44,684 nucleotides of DNA. Origin: Geodermatophilus africanus. GTDB lineage: Bacteria; Actinomycetota; Actinomycetes; Mycobacteriales; Geodermatophilaceae. The position numbers and the translations under genes are program-made. Where the stretch lies: contig NZ_FNOT01000024.1 of the NCBI RefSeq assembly GCF_900107105.1, positions 1 through 44,684 of the forward strand, in the 5' to 3' direction. Of this stretch, positions 7,967 through 17,241 are shown piece after piece. Within the stretch, counting starts at the first letter, position 1; each line of letters begins with the position of its first letter. The notes under the pieces are model-generated. The model had not been told where the DNA came from and did not search any database. It saw only the letters and a list, made by a program, of their open reading frames with translations.

Positions 7967-9382
7967 TCAGCGCAGCCGCGGCGCGGTGAGGTCACGCACG
8001 TCCGCGTAGCGCTCGCGCACGGCCGGCACCGGGTCGGCCTCGTACCGCTCGGTGCCCGGCCGCGGCCACTCGGGCGGCGCCTCGCCCCCGGCCAGCACCC
8101 AGGCCGCCTGCCGGGCGGCGCCGTCGGCGACGTACTCCCCCGGCGGCGGCGCAAGCACCGGCACCCCGAGGACGGCGGGGGCGATGCGGCGCACCGCCTC
8201 CGACCGCGCCCCACCGCCGGCCAGCAGCACCCGGCGCACCGGGGTGCCGGTCGCGGCGACGGCGTCCAGCCCGTCGGCCAGCCCGCACAGCAGCCCCTCG
8301 ACCGCCGCGCGGGCCAGGTGCGCCCGGTCCGCGGTCGCCAGCGTCAGGCCGTGCAGCGCGCCGGTGGAGTCCGGGCGGTCCGGCGTCCGCTCGCCCTCCA
8401 GGTACGGCACCAGCACGAGGCCGCCGGCGCCGGGCGGGGCCGACAGCGCCAGCCGGGACAGCTCGTCGAGGTCCACCCCGAGCAGCTGGGCGGTGGCGTC
8501 GAGCACGCGGGCGGCGTTGAGCGTGGCGATCAGCGGCAGGAAGTTGCCCGTGGCGTCGGCGAACCCGGCGACCGTGCCCGACGGGTCGGCCGCCGGCGTG
8601 GTGGAGACGATCGACACCACGCCGGAGGTGCCGATCGAGCAGACGACGTCCCCGGGCTCCGCCGCCAGGCCGAGCGCGGCGGCGGCGTTGTCCCCGGATC
8701 CGGGCCCGAGGACGACCCCGCCGGGCGTCGACCCGGCGGCCTCGGCCGGGCCGAGCACCCGCGGGACGACGGCGCCGTGCCCGAGCGCGCGCTCGAGCAG
8801 GTCGGGGCGGTACTCCCCCGTCGCCGCCGACCAGTAGCCGGTGCCGCTGGCGTCCCCGCGGTCGGTCACCAGGGCCTCGAGGCCCGGTCCACCGGGCAGA
8901 CCGGCGCCCGCCAGCCGCCAGGTCAGCCAGTCGTGCGGCAGGCAGACCGCGGCGGTGCGGGCGGCGTTCGCGGGCTCGGCGTCGGCCAGCCAGCGCAGCT
9001 TGGTCACCGTGAACGAGGCGACCGGCACCAGCCCGACCGCGTCGGCCCACGCCTGCCCGCCGCCGAGCTCGGCGGTGAGGTCGCGGGCCGCACCGGCCGA
9101 GCGGGTGTCATTCCACAGCAGCGCCGGGCGCACCACCGCGCCGTCGTCGTCCAAGCAGACCATGCCGTGCTGCTGGCCGCCGACGGCGACCGCCGCGACG
9201 CCGTCCAGCCCGCCGGCCTGCGCCAGCGCCCGGTCCAGCGCGGCCGCCCAGGCGGGCGGGTCGACCTCGGTGCCGTCGGGGTGCGGCGCCCGGCCCTCCC
9301 GCACCAGCGCGCCCGAGACGGCGTCGCGGACGACGACCTTGCACGCCTGGGTCGAGGAGTCGACCCCCGCGACCAGCGTCAT
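7967..9382 (-). CDS. xylB: Xylulokinase
   Basis: This 471-residue protein is an FGGY-family sugar kinase that phosphorylates D-xylulose to xylulose 5-phosphate, feeding the pentose phosphate pathway. It shows the N-terminal [13 protein letters not shown] phosphate loop, the VGGQQHGM substrate motif with a catalytic Asp nearby, LLWNDTR, and the second-domain GTSGVVS ATP-binding segment followed by [13 protein letters not shown]. The ATG at 9382 shares one base with the xylA stop (TGATG), so xylA and xylB are cotranscribed and coupled. Length is normal. Confidence 0.94.
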   Translation of the reverse strand: MTLVAGVDSSTQACKVVVRDAVSGALVREGRAPHPDGTEVDPPAWAAALDRALAQAGGLDGVAAVAVGGQQHGMVCLDDDGAVVRPALLWNDTRSAGAARDLTAELGGGQAWADAVGLVPVASFTVTKLRWLADAEPANAARTAAVCLPHDWLTWRLAGAGLPGGPGLEALVTDRGDASGTGYWSAATGEYRPDLLERALGHGAVVPRVLGPAEAAGSTPGGVVLGPGSGDNAAAALGLAAEPGDVVCSIGTSGVVSIVSTTPAADPSGTVAGFADATGNFLPLIATLNAARVLDATAQLLGVDLDELSRLALSAPPGAGGLVLVPYLEGERTPDRPDSTGALHGLTLATADRAHLARAAVEGLLCGLADGLDAVAATGTPVRRVLLAGGGARSEAVRRIAPAVLGVPVLAPPPGEYVADGAARQAAWVLAGGEAPPEWPRPGTERYEADPVPAVRERYADVRDLTAPRLR

Positions 9383-10572
9383 CAGCGGGCGCCGAGCAGG
9401 TGCTCCACCGCCAGCTGCGAGAGGCGCACCTGGCCGCCGGGGCGGGCGCCGGCAGCCTCGGCGTCGAACTCCTCGAACGCCGAGGGGTCGGCCAGCAGGT
9501 CGGCGTGCGTCTCGCCGTCGGCCAGCGTCGGCTGCGCCAGCTCCGGCACCTGTGCCGCGGCCAGCGCCTCCTGCACCTCGGGGTCGGCGCGGAAGGCGGC
9601 GGCGCGCTCCTTGAGCAGCAGGTAGGTGCGCATGTTGGCCGCCGCCGAGGCCCACACGCCGTCGGCGTCCTCGGTGCGCAGCGGCTTGTAGTCGAAGTGC
9701 CGGGGGCCGTCGTAGGCCGGGCCGCCGCCGGGGCCGCCGTGCTCGAGCAGGTCGACGGTGGCGAAGGCGGACAGCAGGTCGCCGTGGCCGAAGACGAGGT
9801 CCTGGTCGTACTTGATGCCGTGCTGGCCGTTGAGGTCGATGTGGAAGAGCTTGCCCTGCCACAGCGCCTGCGCGATGCCGTGCGTGAAGTTCAGCCCGGC
9901 CATCTGCTCGTGCCCGACCTCGGGGTTCAGGCCCACCAGGTCGGCGTGCTCGAGGGTGGCGATGAAGGCCAGGGCGTGGCCGATGGTGGGCAGGAAGATG
10001 TCGCCGCGCGGCTCGTTCGGCTTGGGCTCGAGGGCGAAGCGCAGGCCGTAGCCACGATCCTCCGAGTACCGGGCCAGGGTGTCGATGCCCTCGCGGTAGC
10101 GGTCGAGCGCGGCGCGCAGGTCCTTGGCGGAGTCGACCTCGGCGCCCTCGCGGCCGCCCCACAGCACGTAGGTGCGCGCGCCCAGCTCGGCGGCGAGGTC
10201 CATGTTGCGCATGACCTTGCGCAGCGCGTACCGGCGGACGCCGCGGTCGTTGGCGGTCAGCGCGCCCTCCTTGAACACCGGGTGGGTGAACAGGTTGGTC
10301 GTGGCCATGGGGACGACGAGGCCGGTCTCCTCGAGCGCCGCCTTGAACCGCTCGACGTGCTTGGTGCGCTGGTCGTCGTCGCTGCCGAAGGGGATGAGGT
10401 CGTCGTCGTGGAAGGTGACGCCGTGCGCGCCCAGCTCCGCGAGACGGTGCACGCTCTCGACCGGGTCGAGCGCCGGCCGGGTGGCGTCCCCGAACGGGTC
10501 GCGGGCCTGCCAGCCCACCGTCCAGAGGCCGAAGGTGAACCGGTCGTCCTTGGTGGGCTGCGGCGCGGTCAT
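9382..10572 (-). CDS. xylA: Xylose isomerase
   Basis: This 396-residue protein is a class I (actinobacterial-length) xylose isomerase, which converts D-xylose to D-xylulose with two divalent metals. The active-site His lies in [12 protein letters not shown] (H55, with D58). [13 protein letters not shown] holds the metal-1 Glu and the Lys, [14 protein letters not shown] gives the metal Glu and His, and [16 protein letters not shown] gives the metal-2 residues. The start ATG at 10572 is preceded by GGGAG. Upstream, a -35 TTGAGG and a -10 TATGTT with 17-base spacing overlap an inverted repeat that is the likely repressor site. Confidence 0.96.
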   Translation of the reverse strand: MTAPQPTKDDRFTFGLWTVGWQARDPFGDATRPALDPVESVHRLAELGAHGVTFHDDDLIPFGSDDDQRTKHVERFKAALEETGLVVPMATTNLFTHPVFKEGALTANDRGVRRYALRKVMRNMDLAAELGARTYVLWGGREGAEVDSAKDLRAALDRYREGIDTLARYSEDRGYGLRFALEPKPNEPRGDIFLPTIGHALAFIATLEHADLVGLNPEVGHEQMAGLNFTHGIAQALWQGKLFHIDLNGQHGIKYDQDLVFGHGDLLSAFATVDLLEHGGPGGGPAYDGPRHFDYKPLRTEDADGVWASAAANMRTYLLLKERAAAFRADPEVQEALAAAQVPELAQPTLADGETHADLLADPSAFEEFDAEAAGARPGGQVRLSQLAVEHLLGAR

Positions 10573-10594
10573 GCGATCTCCCTCGATCGGGTTT

Positions 10595-10611
10595 TGTTCT
10601 TCCGTAGAACA
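10595..10611. promoter_or_regulatory. Probable XylR operator in the xylA-xylR divergent promoter
   Basis: The inverted repeat TGTTCT-N5-AGAACA (10595-10611) lies between the divergent xylA and xylR genes, extended by TTT and AAA flanks as in many ROK-family operators. On the minus strand it overlaps the xylA -10 box TATGTT (10613-10608), which is 17 bases from -35 TTGAGG (10636-10631). On the plus strand it covers TAGAAC (10605-10610), the candidate -35 of xylR, 17 bases before -10 TAGCCT (10628-10633). One bound repressor could therefore control both genes. This is inferred from sequence. Confidence 0.75.
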
Positions 10612-10639
10612 TAAAGCAGGACGCCACTAGCCTCAAGGG

Positions 10640-11812
10640 GTGGAGACCGGGGCGCGTCAGTCGACGCTGCGCAGCAGCAACCTGGCCCTCGTGCTGCGCA
10701 CCGTCTGCGCGGCCGACGGGCCGCTGTCGCGTGCCGACGTCGCCGTCCGCACCGGGACGACACGGGCGACCGCGGCCCGGCTGGTCGACGAGCTGGTCGC
10801 CGGCGGTCTGCTCGACGAGGGCGAGCGGCTGGCCCTCCCCCGGCGCGGACGCCCGGCCACCCCGCTGCTGCCCGGCGCGCGGATCGGCGCCCTCGGCCTG
10901 CAGGTGGACGCCGGACTGCTCGCCGCCCGCGTGCTCGACCTCCGCGGCCGCGTCGTCGCCGAGCGGGTCGAGGAGGACGACCTGGTCGGCAGCGACCCGG
11001 CGCGCACGCTCGGCCGGCTGGGCGTCCTCACCACCGGGCTGCTGGCCGGGGTGCCCGCCGGGCTGCGGCTGGCCGGCGCCGGCCTGGCGCTGCCGGGCCT
11101 GGTGGACGGCGACCTGCTGCTGCGCGCGCCCAACCTCGGGTGGTCCGACCTCGCCGCCGTCGATCTGCTCAGCGGCCACCTGCCGGACGACCTGCGCCCC
11201 GTGCTGGGCAACGAGGCAGACCTGGCCGCGCGCACGGTGGCCGAGACCGCGCCGGGCCGCCCTGGCCCGCTGCGCGACTTCCTCTACGTCTCGGGGCAGA
11301 TCGGCATCGGCGGCGCCGCCGTCCTCGGCGGACGGGTGGTGACCGGCAGCGCCGGCTGGGCGGGCGAGGTGGGGCACGTGTGCGTCGACCCCGAGGGGCC
11401 CGCCTGCCGCTGCGGCTCGACCGGCTGCCTGGAGCAGTACGCCGGGCGGCACGCGCTGCTGGCCGCCGCCGGGCTACCGCTGGACACCCCACCGGCGGAG
11501 GTCGTCGCCCGGGCCGGGGACGCCGACGTGCGGTCGGCCCTCGACGCCGCGGCCCGTGCGCTGGGCGTGGCGCTGGCCGGCGTCGTCAACGTGCTCGACC
11601 TGCCGGCCGTCGTCCTCGGGGGGCACCTGGCCGCGCTGGCCGAGCCGCTGCGCCCCCGGCTCGAGGAGCTCCTGGGCCGGCGGGTGCTGTCGGCACGGTG
11701 GCGCCGGCCGGTGGTCGCGGCGGTGACCGGGCCGCCGGCCGCGGGCGCGACTGGTGCGGCGCTGCGGGCACTGGCCGACGTGCTGGCCGACCCGGTGCGC
11801 CGGCTCCCCTAG
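10640..11812 (+). CDS. xylR: ROK-family transcriptional repressor, probable XylR
   Basis: This 390-residue protein combines an N-terminal winged HTH (residues about 26-57, [21 protein letters not shown]) with a ROK sugar-kinase-like domain. The ROK zinc motif [11 protein letters not shown] is present, as is GEVGHVCV with the conserved His. XylR-type ROK repressors release DNA when bound to xylose, which fits its divergent position to xylAB. The GTG at 10640 lies only 6 bases after a TAGCCT -10 box, so the mRNA is probably leaderless. The TAG stop lies inside the CTAG target of the IS5-family insertion, so the protein end is intact. Confidence 0.9.
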   Translation: METGARQSTLRSSNLALVLRTVCAADGPLSRADVAVRTGTTRATAARLVDELVAGGLLDEGERLALPRRGRPATPLLPGARIGALGLQVDAGLLAARVLDLRGRVVAERVEEDDLVGSDPARTLGRLGVLTTGLLAGVPAGLRLAGAGLALPGLVDGDLLLRAPNLGWSDLAAVDLLSGHLPDDLRPVLGNEADLAARTVAETAPGRPGPLRDFLYVSGQIGIGGAAVLGGRVVTGSAGWAGEVGHVCVDPEGPACRCGSTGCLEQYAGRHALLAAAGLPLDTPPAEVVARAGDADVRSALDAAARALGVALAGVVNVLDLPAVVLGGHLAALAEPLRPRLEELLGRRVLSARWRRPVVAAVTGPPAAGATGAALRALADVLADPVRRLP

Positions 11813-12835
11813 GCCGTGTTTGAGAAGTCGCTCGGCGCGCCGGACAGGCGTGTTGGTGCCGGGAAGTAGGCGAGGCCTCCGGTAGAGGGATCAACGACCA
11901 AGAAGACCCTCACCACGGAGACCTCGTGGACGGCACCCTACCGGCCGGTGCCCGCCATGACCTGACCGACGAGCAGTGGCTGATCCTGGCGGCACTGCTC
12001 CCGGGCAGGCCACGGACGGGCCGCCCACGCCGCTGGACGTTGCGGCAGCTGATCGACGGCATCCGGTTCCGCACCCGCACCGGGTGTCCGTGGCGGGACG
12101 TGCCCGAGCGCTACGGCACCTGGCAGTGCGTCTACGGGCTGTTCCGCGCCTGGCAGCTGGCCGGGCGCTGGGCCGGCATCGAGACCGCGCTGCAGGCGGT
12201 GGCCGATGAGGTCGGGTTGATCGACTGGACGGTGTCGGTGGACTCCACCGTCAACCGGGCCCATCAGCACGCCGCCGGCGCCCGCCGCCATCCCGAACAG
12301 CAGACCGAACCTCCGGTCGGCGAACCGGCCGACCACGCATTGGGCCGGTCCCGCGGCGGGCTGACGACCAAGGTGCACCTGGCCGTCGAGGCCGGCCGCA
12401 AGCCGCTGGCCACGCTCCTCACGCCCGGCCAGGCCGCCGACAGCCCGCAGTTCACCGTGGTGCTCGGCCGCATCCGGGTGCCGTGACGATCCGGGCCGGG
12501 ACGGCCCCGGACCCGGCCGGACCGGGTGCGGCCGATCGGCCTATTCCAGTCGCGGCAACCGCGCCTACCTGCGCCGACGCGGCGTTCCGGCGACCATTCC
12601 GAACAAGGTCGACCAGTTGGCCCACCGCCGCGCGAAGGGCTCGGCCGGCGGTCGGCCGCCGGCGTTCGACCGGGCCCGCTACCGGCAGCGGCACGCCGTG
12701 GAGTGCGGCATCAACCGGCACAAGCAGAACCGCGCCTTCGCCACCCGGTACGACAAGCTCGCCGTCCGCTACGACGCCACCGTCGAGATCACCAACATCA
12801 ACATCTATCTCCGCGACTTATCAAACAGGGCCTAG
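11810..12835 (+). mobile_element. IS5-family insertion sequence (about 1.03 kb) between xylR and rluB
   Basis: Imperfect terminal inverted repeats bound the element. The left end is TAGGCCGTGTTTGAGAAGTC (11810-11829), and the right end read inward is TAGGCCCTGTTTGATAAGTC; 18 of 20 bases match. CTAG occurs at both junctions (11809-11812 and 12832-12835), consistent with a TA or CTAG target duplication. The insertion point coincides with the stop codons of two convergent genes, so both remain intact. The internal transposase gene is degraded. Confidence 0.85.
11926..12835 (+). pseudogene. IS5-family (DDE) transposase, degraded
   Basis: The first 186 codons give a normal IS5-family N-terminus (LTDEQWLILAALLPG, TGCPWRDVPERYG, then the first catalytic Asp in VSVDSTVNRAHQH) and end at TGA 12484-12486 after LGRIRVP. 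The frame after this stop still reads like the family (GRPRTRPDRV). Two single-base losses follow, near 12530 and 12540, both in runs that look like GGG reduced to GG. After them the third frame resumes with SSRGNRAYLRRRG and the C-terminal Glu region RHAVECGINRHKQNRAFATRY. The second Asp (ADRAY) is destroyed. Some relatives use frameshifting between two ORFs, but one stop plus two shifts points to decay or sequence error. The start is GTG 11926 with GGAGA upstream. Confidence 0.85.
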
Positions 12836-13674
12836 AGACCCACGGCCTCCTCGAGCGCGCCGACCTCGGCCCGGGTGAGCCGGCGGATCGACCCGCTGCG
12901 CATCCGCTCGAGCTTGACCGGGCCGACGGCGGTGCGGGTCAGCCGGGACACCGGCAGCCCGACGGCGGCCAGCAGCCGCCGCACGATGTGCTTGCGGCCC
13001 TCGTGCAGCACCACCTCGACGACCGACTGGCCGGCGTGGGTGTCGACGACCTTGAAGGAGTCGACCTTCACCGGCCCGTCCTCGAGCTCCACCCCGGCGC
13101 GCAGCCGGCGGGCCGTGTCCCGCGGGATCGAGCCGGACACCTGCGCCAGGTAGGTCTTCTTCACCTCGTAGGAGGGGTGGGCCAGGCGGTGGGCCAGCTC
13201 GCCGTCGTTGGTGACCAGCAGCAGGCCCTCGGTGTCCTGGTCCAGCCGGCCGACGTGCACCAGGCCGGGCGCCAGGTCGCCGACCATGTCGCCGACGGTC
13301 GGGCGGTTGCGGTCGTCGCTCATCGCGGTGATGACCCCCGCGGGCTTGTTGAGCGCGTAGGTGACCCGGTCGTCGCGCAGCTCGATCCGGACCCCGTCGA
13401 CGGCGATCTTGTCCCGCTCCGGGTCGACCCGCATGCCCTGGACGGCGACGGTCCTGCCGTTCACGCTGATCCGGCCCTGGTCGACCATGTTCTCCACGAC
13501 GCGGCGGGAGCCGACCCCGGCGCGGGCGAGCACCTTCTGCAGCCGCTCCCCCTCCGCGGCGGCGTCACCGCGGGCGCGGCCGCGGTCGCCGGGGTGGACC
13601 GGGGCGAGCTCCATGTCCTCCGACCAGCCGTCGACGGGGCCGGGGGTGTGGTCGTCGTGCGGGGCGGTGTCCAT
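12832..13674 (-). CDS. rluB: Large-subunit rRNA pseudouridine synthase (RluB/RsuA family)
   Basis: This 280-residue enzyme converts a specific uridine in rRNA to pseudouridine. After a charged, poorly ordered N-terminus it has an S4 RNA-binding domain (ERLQKVLARAGVGSRRVVE onward, residues about 44-90), then a catalytic core with the essential Asp in VGRLDQDTEGLLLVTNDGEL (about D145) and the KKTYLAQVSG and GRKHIVRRLL motifs of the family. The ATG at 13674 was chosen; an in-frame GTG 10 codons upstream is possible. The TAG stop lies in the CTAG junction of the IS5-family insertion. It follows scpB as in other actinobacteria, though with a 270-base gap here. Confidence 0.93.
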   Translation of the reverse strand: MDTAPHDDHTPGPVDGWSEDMELAPVHPGDRGRARGDAAAEGERLQKVLARAGVGSRRVVENMVDQGRISVNGRTVAVQGMRVDPERDKIAVDGVRIELRDDRVTYALNKPAGVITAMSDDRNRPTVGDMVGDLAPGLVHVGRLDQDTEGLLLVTNDGELAHRLAHPSYEVKKTYLAQVSGSIPRDTARRLRAGVELEDGPVKVDSFKVVDTHAGQSVVEVVLHEGRKHIVRRLLAAVGLPVSRLTRTAVGPVKLERMRSGSIRRLTRAEVGALEEAVGL

Positions 13675-13945
13675 CGCCGTCCAGTCTCCCACCCGGCGTC
13701 GCACGGCCTCCCGCCGCCGCTCTGCCGGCCCGCCGGCCCAATCCCGCCCGCACGCCCGGCGATCCGCCGGCGGAGCCGCGTACCGGTCCCCCGACCCAGC
13801 GGATGGCGGCCGACGTCTCCCCGCAGGTCCTCCGAGTCACGGCGGTCCGAGCGTGCTGGGCCGCACTCCGGCGCGGTTCCTGCTGCTCCCACGCCGTTGC
13901 ACTAGCGCTGGGACGCGGGGAACGGCGCGAGAGTGCCGTCATCTC

Positions 13946-14761
13946 TCAGGCGTCGGGGTGCTCGTCCAGCACGGCCGACGTCTCGGGCAGCAGCGGGCCC
14001 AGCTCCGGCAGCTCGTCGAGGCTCTCCAGCCCCAGCCGCTCGAGGAACAGCGGGGTGGTCGCGTACAGCCCGCCGCCGCTGTCGGGGTCGGTGCCGACCT
14101 CGGAGACCAGGCCGCGGGAGACGAGCGTGCGCATCACGCCGTCCACCCCGACGCCGCGGATCGCCGACACCCGGGCGCGGGTCACCGGCTGCCGGTAGGC
14201 GATGACGGCGAGGGTCTCCAGCGCCGCCTGGGTGAGCCGGCTGCGCTGCCCGTCGACGAGGTGGCGCTCGACGACCCCGGCGTACTGCTCCCGCGTGTAG
14301 AGCCGCCAGCCCTCCCCCACCCGGCGCAGCGTGATGCCCGAGCCGCGGCGGTCGTAGTCCTCGGCGAGCTCGGCGAGCAGGGTCCGCACCCGCGACGCGG
14401 GGCAGCGCAACGCCTCCGCGAGCGTGACCTCGTCGGCCGGGGTGTCGACGACGAACAGCAGCGCCTCGAGCCCGCCCCGCAGCGCGGCCGGGTCGAGGTC
14501 GGGCTCCGGTTCCGGCTCGGGTGCCGGTTCCGGCTCGCGCGGCGGGACGGCGGCGACGGGCGGAGCCAGCGGCTCGGGCTCCTCGACCGGGGCGGGCTCG
14601 GCTCCCGGCGCCGGCCGCTCGGCGACCCGGGCGGCCAGCTCCGCGGCGACGGCGTCCCAGGTGGCGGGATCGGGGCCGTCGCGCTGCTCGGCCTCCTCGC
14701 GGGGAACGGCCAGCTCCGCGGCCAGCGCCTCCCACGAGATCGGCGGCCGCTCGTCCGTCAC
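13946..14761 (-). CDS. scpB: Segregation and condensation protein ScpB
   Basis: This 271-residue protein is the kleisin-associated winged-helix subunit of the SMC-ScpAB condensin, needed for chromosome compaction and segregation. The two winged-helix domains are in the second half: LEALLFVVDTPADEVTLAEAL and later LTQAALETLAVIAYRQPVTR with IRGVGVDGVMRTLVSRGLV, the ScpB signature. The N-terminal 95 residues are a Pro/Glu-rich extension with PEPEPEP tracts, unusual in length and probably disordered. The start is GTG 14761, whose ribosome-binding site GAGGAGG comes from the repeat inserted after scpA. Confidence 0.95.
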   Translation of the reverse strand: MTDERPPISWEALAAELAVPREEAEQRDGPDPATWDAVAAELAARVAERPAPGAEPAPVEEPEPLAPPVAAVPPREPEPAPEPEPEPDLDPAALRGGLEALLFVVDTPADEVTLAEALRCPASRVRTLLAELAEDYDRRGSGITLRRVGEGWRLYTREQYAGVVERHLVDGQRSRLTQAALETLAVIAYRQPVTRARVSAIRGVGVDGVMRTLVSRGLVSEVGTDPDSGGGLYATTPLFLERLGLESLDELPELGPLLPETSAVLDEHPDA

Positions 14762-14837
14762 GCGCCCTCCTCGCTGGCGCTCGTCGGCCACGTGCCGGGC
14801 CGTGCTGCCCCCCGGCGGAACCTCGCGAGCTCGGTCA
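14762..14837 (-). repeat. MIRU-like bridging repeat, copy B (scpA/scpB)
   Basis: This 76-nt element runs from the TGA of scpA to the base before the GTG of scpB. Its mini-ORF (26 codons, product VTELA...TSASEEGA) starts in GTGA overlap with the scpA stop and stops in GTGA overlap with the scpB start. The 3' part has GACGAGCGCCAGCGAGGAGG. The 5' stem is imperfect in this copy (GTGACC against GGTTCC). Confidence 0.9.
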
Positions 14838-15641
14838 CGCGTACCCCCCGTCGACGAGCGGCTCGGGCCCGGCATCGGCACCGCCCACCCAGCGCACGTG
14901 CAGCTCTCCCAGCGGGGTCAGCTGGTCGAAGACCACCCGCTGCTGGCGGTAGAGCTCCAGCAGCGCGAGGAACCGGGCCACCACCTCGAGGGTGTGGTCG
15001 CAGTCGGCGGTCAGCGCCCGGAAGCTCGCCGTCCCGGCGCCGGCGAGCCGGTCACGCAACAGCACGAGCTGCTCGGACACACTCACCGGCGGCGCGTGCA
15101 GGTGCGCCACGCCGACCGTGGGCGGCAGCGTCGGCGTGAGCGCCTTCGTCGCCAGGGCCGCGAACTGCTCGGGGGTGACACCGAGGAGGACCTCGGGCAG
15201 CAGGTCGGCGAAGCGGGGCTCGGGCGCGGCGTCGCGGGGGTGCCGGCGGACGGCGTCGGCCTCGCGGTCCCGCAGGAAGGCGGCCGCCTGCTTGTAGGCG
15301 CGGTACTGCAGCAGCCGGGCGAAGAGCAGGTCGCGGGCCTCGAGCAGCTCGAGGTCCTCGTCGTCCTCCACCTCGGCGGCCGGCAGCAGCCGAGCGGCCT
15401 TGAGGTCGAGCAGGGTGGCGGCGACGACGAGGAACTCGCTGGCCTGGTCGAGGTCGAGCTCGTCGCCGAGCGCGTCCAGGTGCGCGATGAACTCGTCGGT
15501 CACCTGAGACAGCGCGATCTCGGTGACGTCGAGCTCGTGCTTGCCGATCAGCTGCAGCAGCAGGTCGAACGGGCCCTCGAAGTTGGTCAGCCGGACGGTG
15601 AACCGCCCATTGCCGACCGCCGAGGCCTCCGTCGTCGTCAC
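14835..15641 (-). CDS. scpA: Segregation and condensation protein ScpA
   Basis: This 268-residue protein is the kleisin subunit of the SMC-ScpAB complex, bridging the SMC head domains. The N-terminal family signature is clear: TNFEGPFDLLLQLIGKHELD, then VTEIALSQVTDEFIAHL and ASEFLVVAATLLDLKAARLLP. The C-terminal winged helix (VVARFLALLELYRQQRVVF) contacts SMC. It starts with GTG 15641. It lies downstream of the ParA-like and RHH genes and upstream of scpB, the order also seen in mycobacteria. The TGA is the first codon of repeat copy B. Confidence 0.96.
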   Translation of the reverse strand: MTTTEASAVGNGRFTVRLTNFEGPFDLLLQLIGKHELDVTEIALSQVTDEFIAHLDALGDELDLDQASEFLVVAATLLDLKAARLLPAAEVEDDEDLELLEARDLLFARLLQYRAYKQAAAFLRDREADAVRRHPRDAAPEPRFADLLPEVLLGVTPEQFAALATKALTPTLPPTVGVAHLHAPPVSVSEQLVLLRDRLAGAGTASFRALTADCDHTLEVVARFLALLELYRQQRVVFDQLTPLGELHVRWVGGADAGPEPLVDGGYA

Positions 15642-15767
15642 ACCGTCAGCTTACGAGCGGTCACCGACGGTTCCGGGCTCGCGCACGCGCCTGTCTGTCG
15701 TCGGCGTGTGGCGGCCCGACACGCCGGCTGCGACGACCACCTGCCGATGATCACCGTGACGGGGCGG

Positions 15768-16259
15768 TCACGTCCCCGTGAGCCGCGAGACGAGCACCGA
15801 GTCCTCGCCGCGCTCGGCCAGGTCGGCCAGCAGCACGCTGATCGCCTCGCGGACGATGCGCCCCCGGTCCGCGGCCACCCCGTGCTGGCCGCGCAACGTC
15901 AGGCGCGCGCTCTCGAGCGCGAGCAGCTCCTCGGCGGAGATGTAGACGGTGATCTTCTCGTCGTGCCTGACGCGCTCGCTGCGCTGCGCCCGGCCGCGGG
16001 TCGGCCGCACCGGCGTGACGGCCGGGGCGGGAGCGGGCTGGCGGAAGGCGGCCAGCGGGTCGGCGTCGTCCGCACCACCGGGCACCAGCGTCAGCGGCGC
16101 GACCGGCTCGCCCCCGTCCCGTCGGGCGGGCCCGCCGCGCAGCGCCGGCGAGCTCACCGTGGCGCTGATGCTGGGCAGCTCGGTGACCTCCGGCGCCGGG
16201 GCGGCGTCGGTGCGGCGGAACAGCTCCGCCGCACCAGGCAGAACGGGACGACGCGTCAC
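15768..16259 (-). CDS. Putative ribbon-helix-helix protein, partner of the ParA-like ATPase
   Basis: This 163-residue protein has a proline-rich disordered N-terminal half and a C-terminal domain (about 100-155) with HDEKITVYISAEELLALES followed by RLTLRGQHGVAADRGRIVREAISVLLADL. A short strand followed by two helices resembles ribbon-helix-helix DNA-binding folds, as in ParA partner proteins. I infer that it binds DNA and works with the upstream ParA-like ATPase. The GTG at 16259 is preceded by GAGGTGG supplied by repeat copy C. No named family could be assigned with confidence. Confidence 0.7.
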   Translation of the reverse strand: MTRRPVLPGAAELFRRTDAAPAPEVTELPSISATVSSPALRGGPARRDGGEPVAPLTLVPGGADDADPLAAFRQPAPAPAVTPVRPTRGRAQRSERVRHDEKITVYISAEELLALESARLTLRGQHGVAADRGRIVREAISVLLADLAERGEDSVLVSRLTGT

Positions 16260-16335
16260 GCTGCCACCTCGCTGGCGCTCGGCGGGAGCGCGACGCAGCG
16301 TGCTCTGCTCATCGGTGAGCTCGCGAGCTCGCTCA
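16260..16335 (-). repeat. MIRU-like bridging repeat, copy C (ParA-like/RHH)
   Basis: This 76-nt element starts with the TGA of the ParA-like gene and ends before the GTG of the RHH-like gene. The mini-ORF encodes 26 residues (VSELASSP...PSASEVAA), beginning in GTGA overlap and ending in GTGA overlap. The 5' hairpin GTGAGC/GCTCAC is intact. The Shine-Dalgarno reads GAGGTGG rather than GAGGAGG. Confidence 0.88.
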
Positions 16336-17241
16336 CAGCGCCAGGACCTCCTTGGCCAGGTCGCGGTAGGCCGACGCGCCCGAGGACGTCGGCGCCCACG
16401 TGGTGATCGGCTGACCGGCGACCGTGGTCTCCGGGAAGCGCACGGTCCGCTGGATGACGGTCCGGAAGACGGTGTCGCCGAAGGCCTCGACGACCCGGCT
16501 GAACACCTCGCGGCAGTGCACGGTGCGCGCGTCATACATCGTGGCGAGGATCCCGGAGATCTCCAGCTCGGGGTTGAGCCGCTCCTTGACCTTCTCGATG
16601 GTGTCGACCAGCAGGGCCACGCCGCGCAGCGAGAAGAACTCGCACTCCAGCGGGATGACCACGCCCTGCGCGGCGGTCAGCGCGTTGACCGTCAGCAGGC
16701 CCAGCGAGGGCTGGCAGTCGATGAGGATGTAGTCGTACTCGTCGCGGACGTCGGCGAGCACGCGCATCAGGGTCTGCTCCCGCGCCACCTCGCTGACCAG
16801 CTGCACCTCGGCGGCCGACAGGTCGATGTTGCTGGGCACCAGGTCCAGACCGGGGATGTCGGTGGACACCCGCACGTCCTTGAGCGAGGTGCGCCGCTCC
16901 ATGAGGGCGTTGTAGATGGTCCGGTCGAGGTTCTGCGCCGGGACGCCGAGCCCGACCGACAGCGCCCCCTGCGGGTCGAGGTCGATGAGCAGCACCTTGC
17001 GGCCGTACTCCACCAGCGCGGCACCCAGGTTGATGGTCGACGTGGTCTTGCCGACGCCGCCCTTCTGGTTGCACATCGCGATGATCCGCGCGGGGCCGTG
17101 CTGCGTGAGCGGCTTGGGGTCGGGCAGCCGGCGCATGCGCGCGCGGGCTGGGTCCAGCCGCGAGGCGGCCGCACCCATCTCGGGCTCGGGGTCGGTCGGG
17201 AGCGCGAAGGCCTGACCGGCCGCGTCCCCTCGGATCGCCAT
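16333..17241 (-). CDS. ParA-family ATPase (chromosome organisation)
   Basis: This 302-residue protein is a ParA/Soj-type deviant-Walker ATPase. The Walker A is CNQKGGVGKTTSTINL (residues about 56-71). LLIDLDPQGAL is the A' motif and YILIDCQPSLGLL is Walker B. It corresponds by position to the mycobacterial ParA-like gene next to scpA, not the origin-proximal parA. I chose ATG 17241 because GGAGGAC lies 9 bases upstream; the frame is open further but low in coding character. A likely partner is the RHH-like protein immediately downstream. The 3' end overlaps repeat copy C. Confidence 0.9.
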   Translation of the reverse strand: MAIRGDAAGQAFALPTDPEPEMGAAASRLDPARARMRRLPDPKPLTQHGPARIIAMCNQKGGVGKTTSTINLGAALVEYGRKVLLIDLDPQGALSVGLGVPAQNLDRTIYNALMERRTSLKDVRVSTDIPGLDLVPSNIDLSAAEVQLVSEVAREQTLMRVLADVRDEYDYILIDCQPSLGLLTVNALTAAQGVVIPLECEFFSLRGVALLVDTIEKVKERLNPELEISGILATMYDARTVHCREVFSRVVEAFGDTVFRTVIQRTVRFPETTVAGQPITTWAPTSSGASAYRDLAKEVLAL

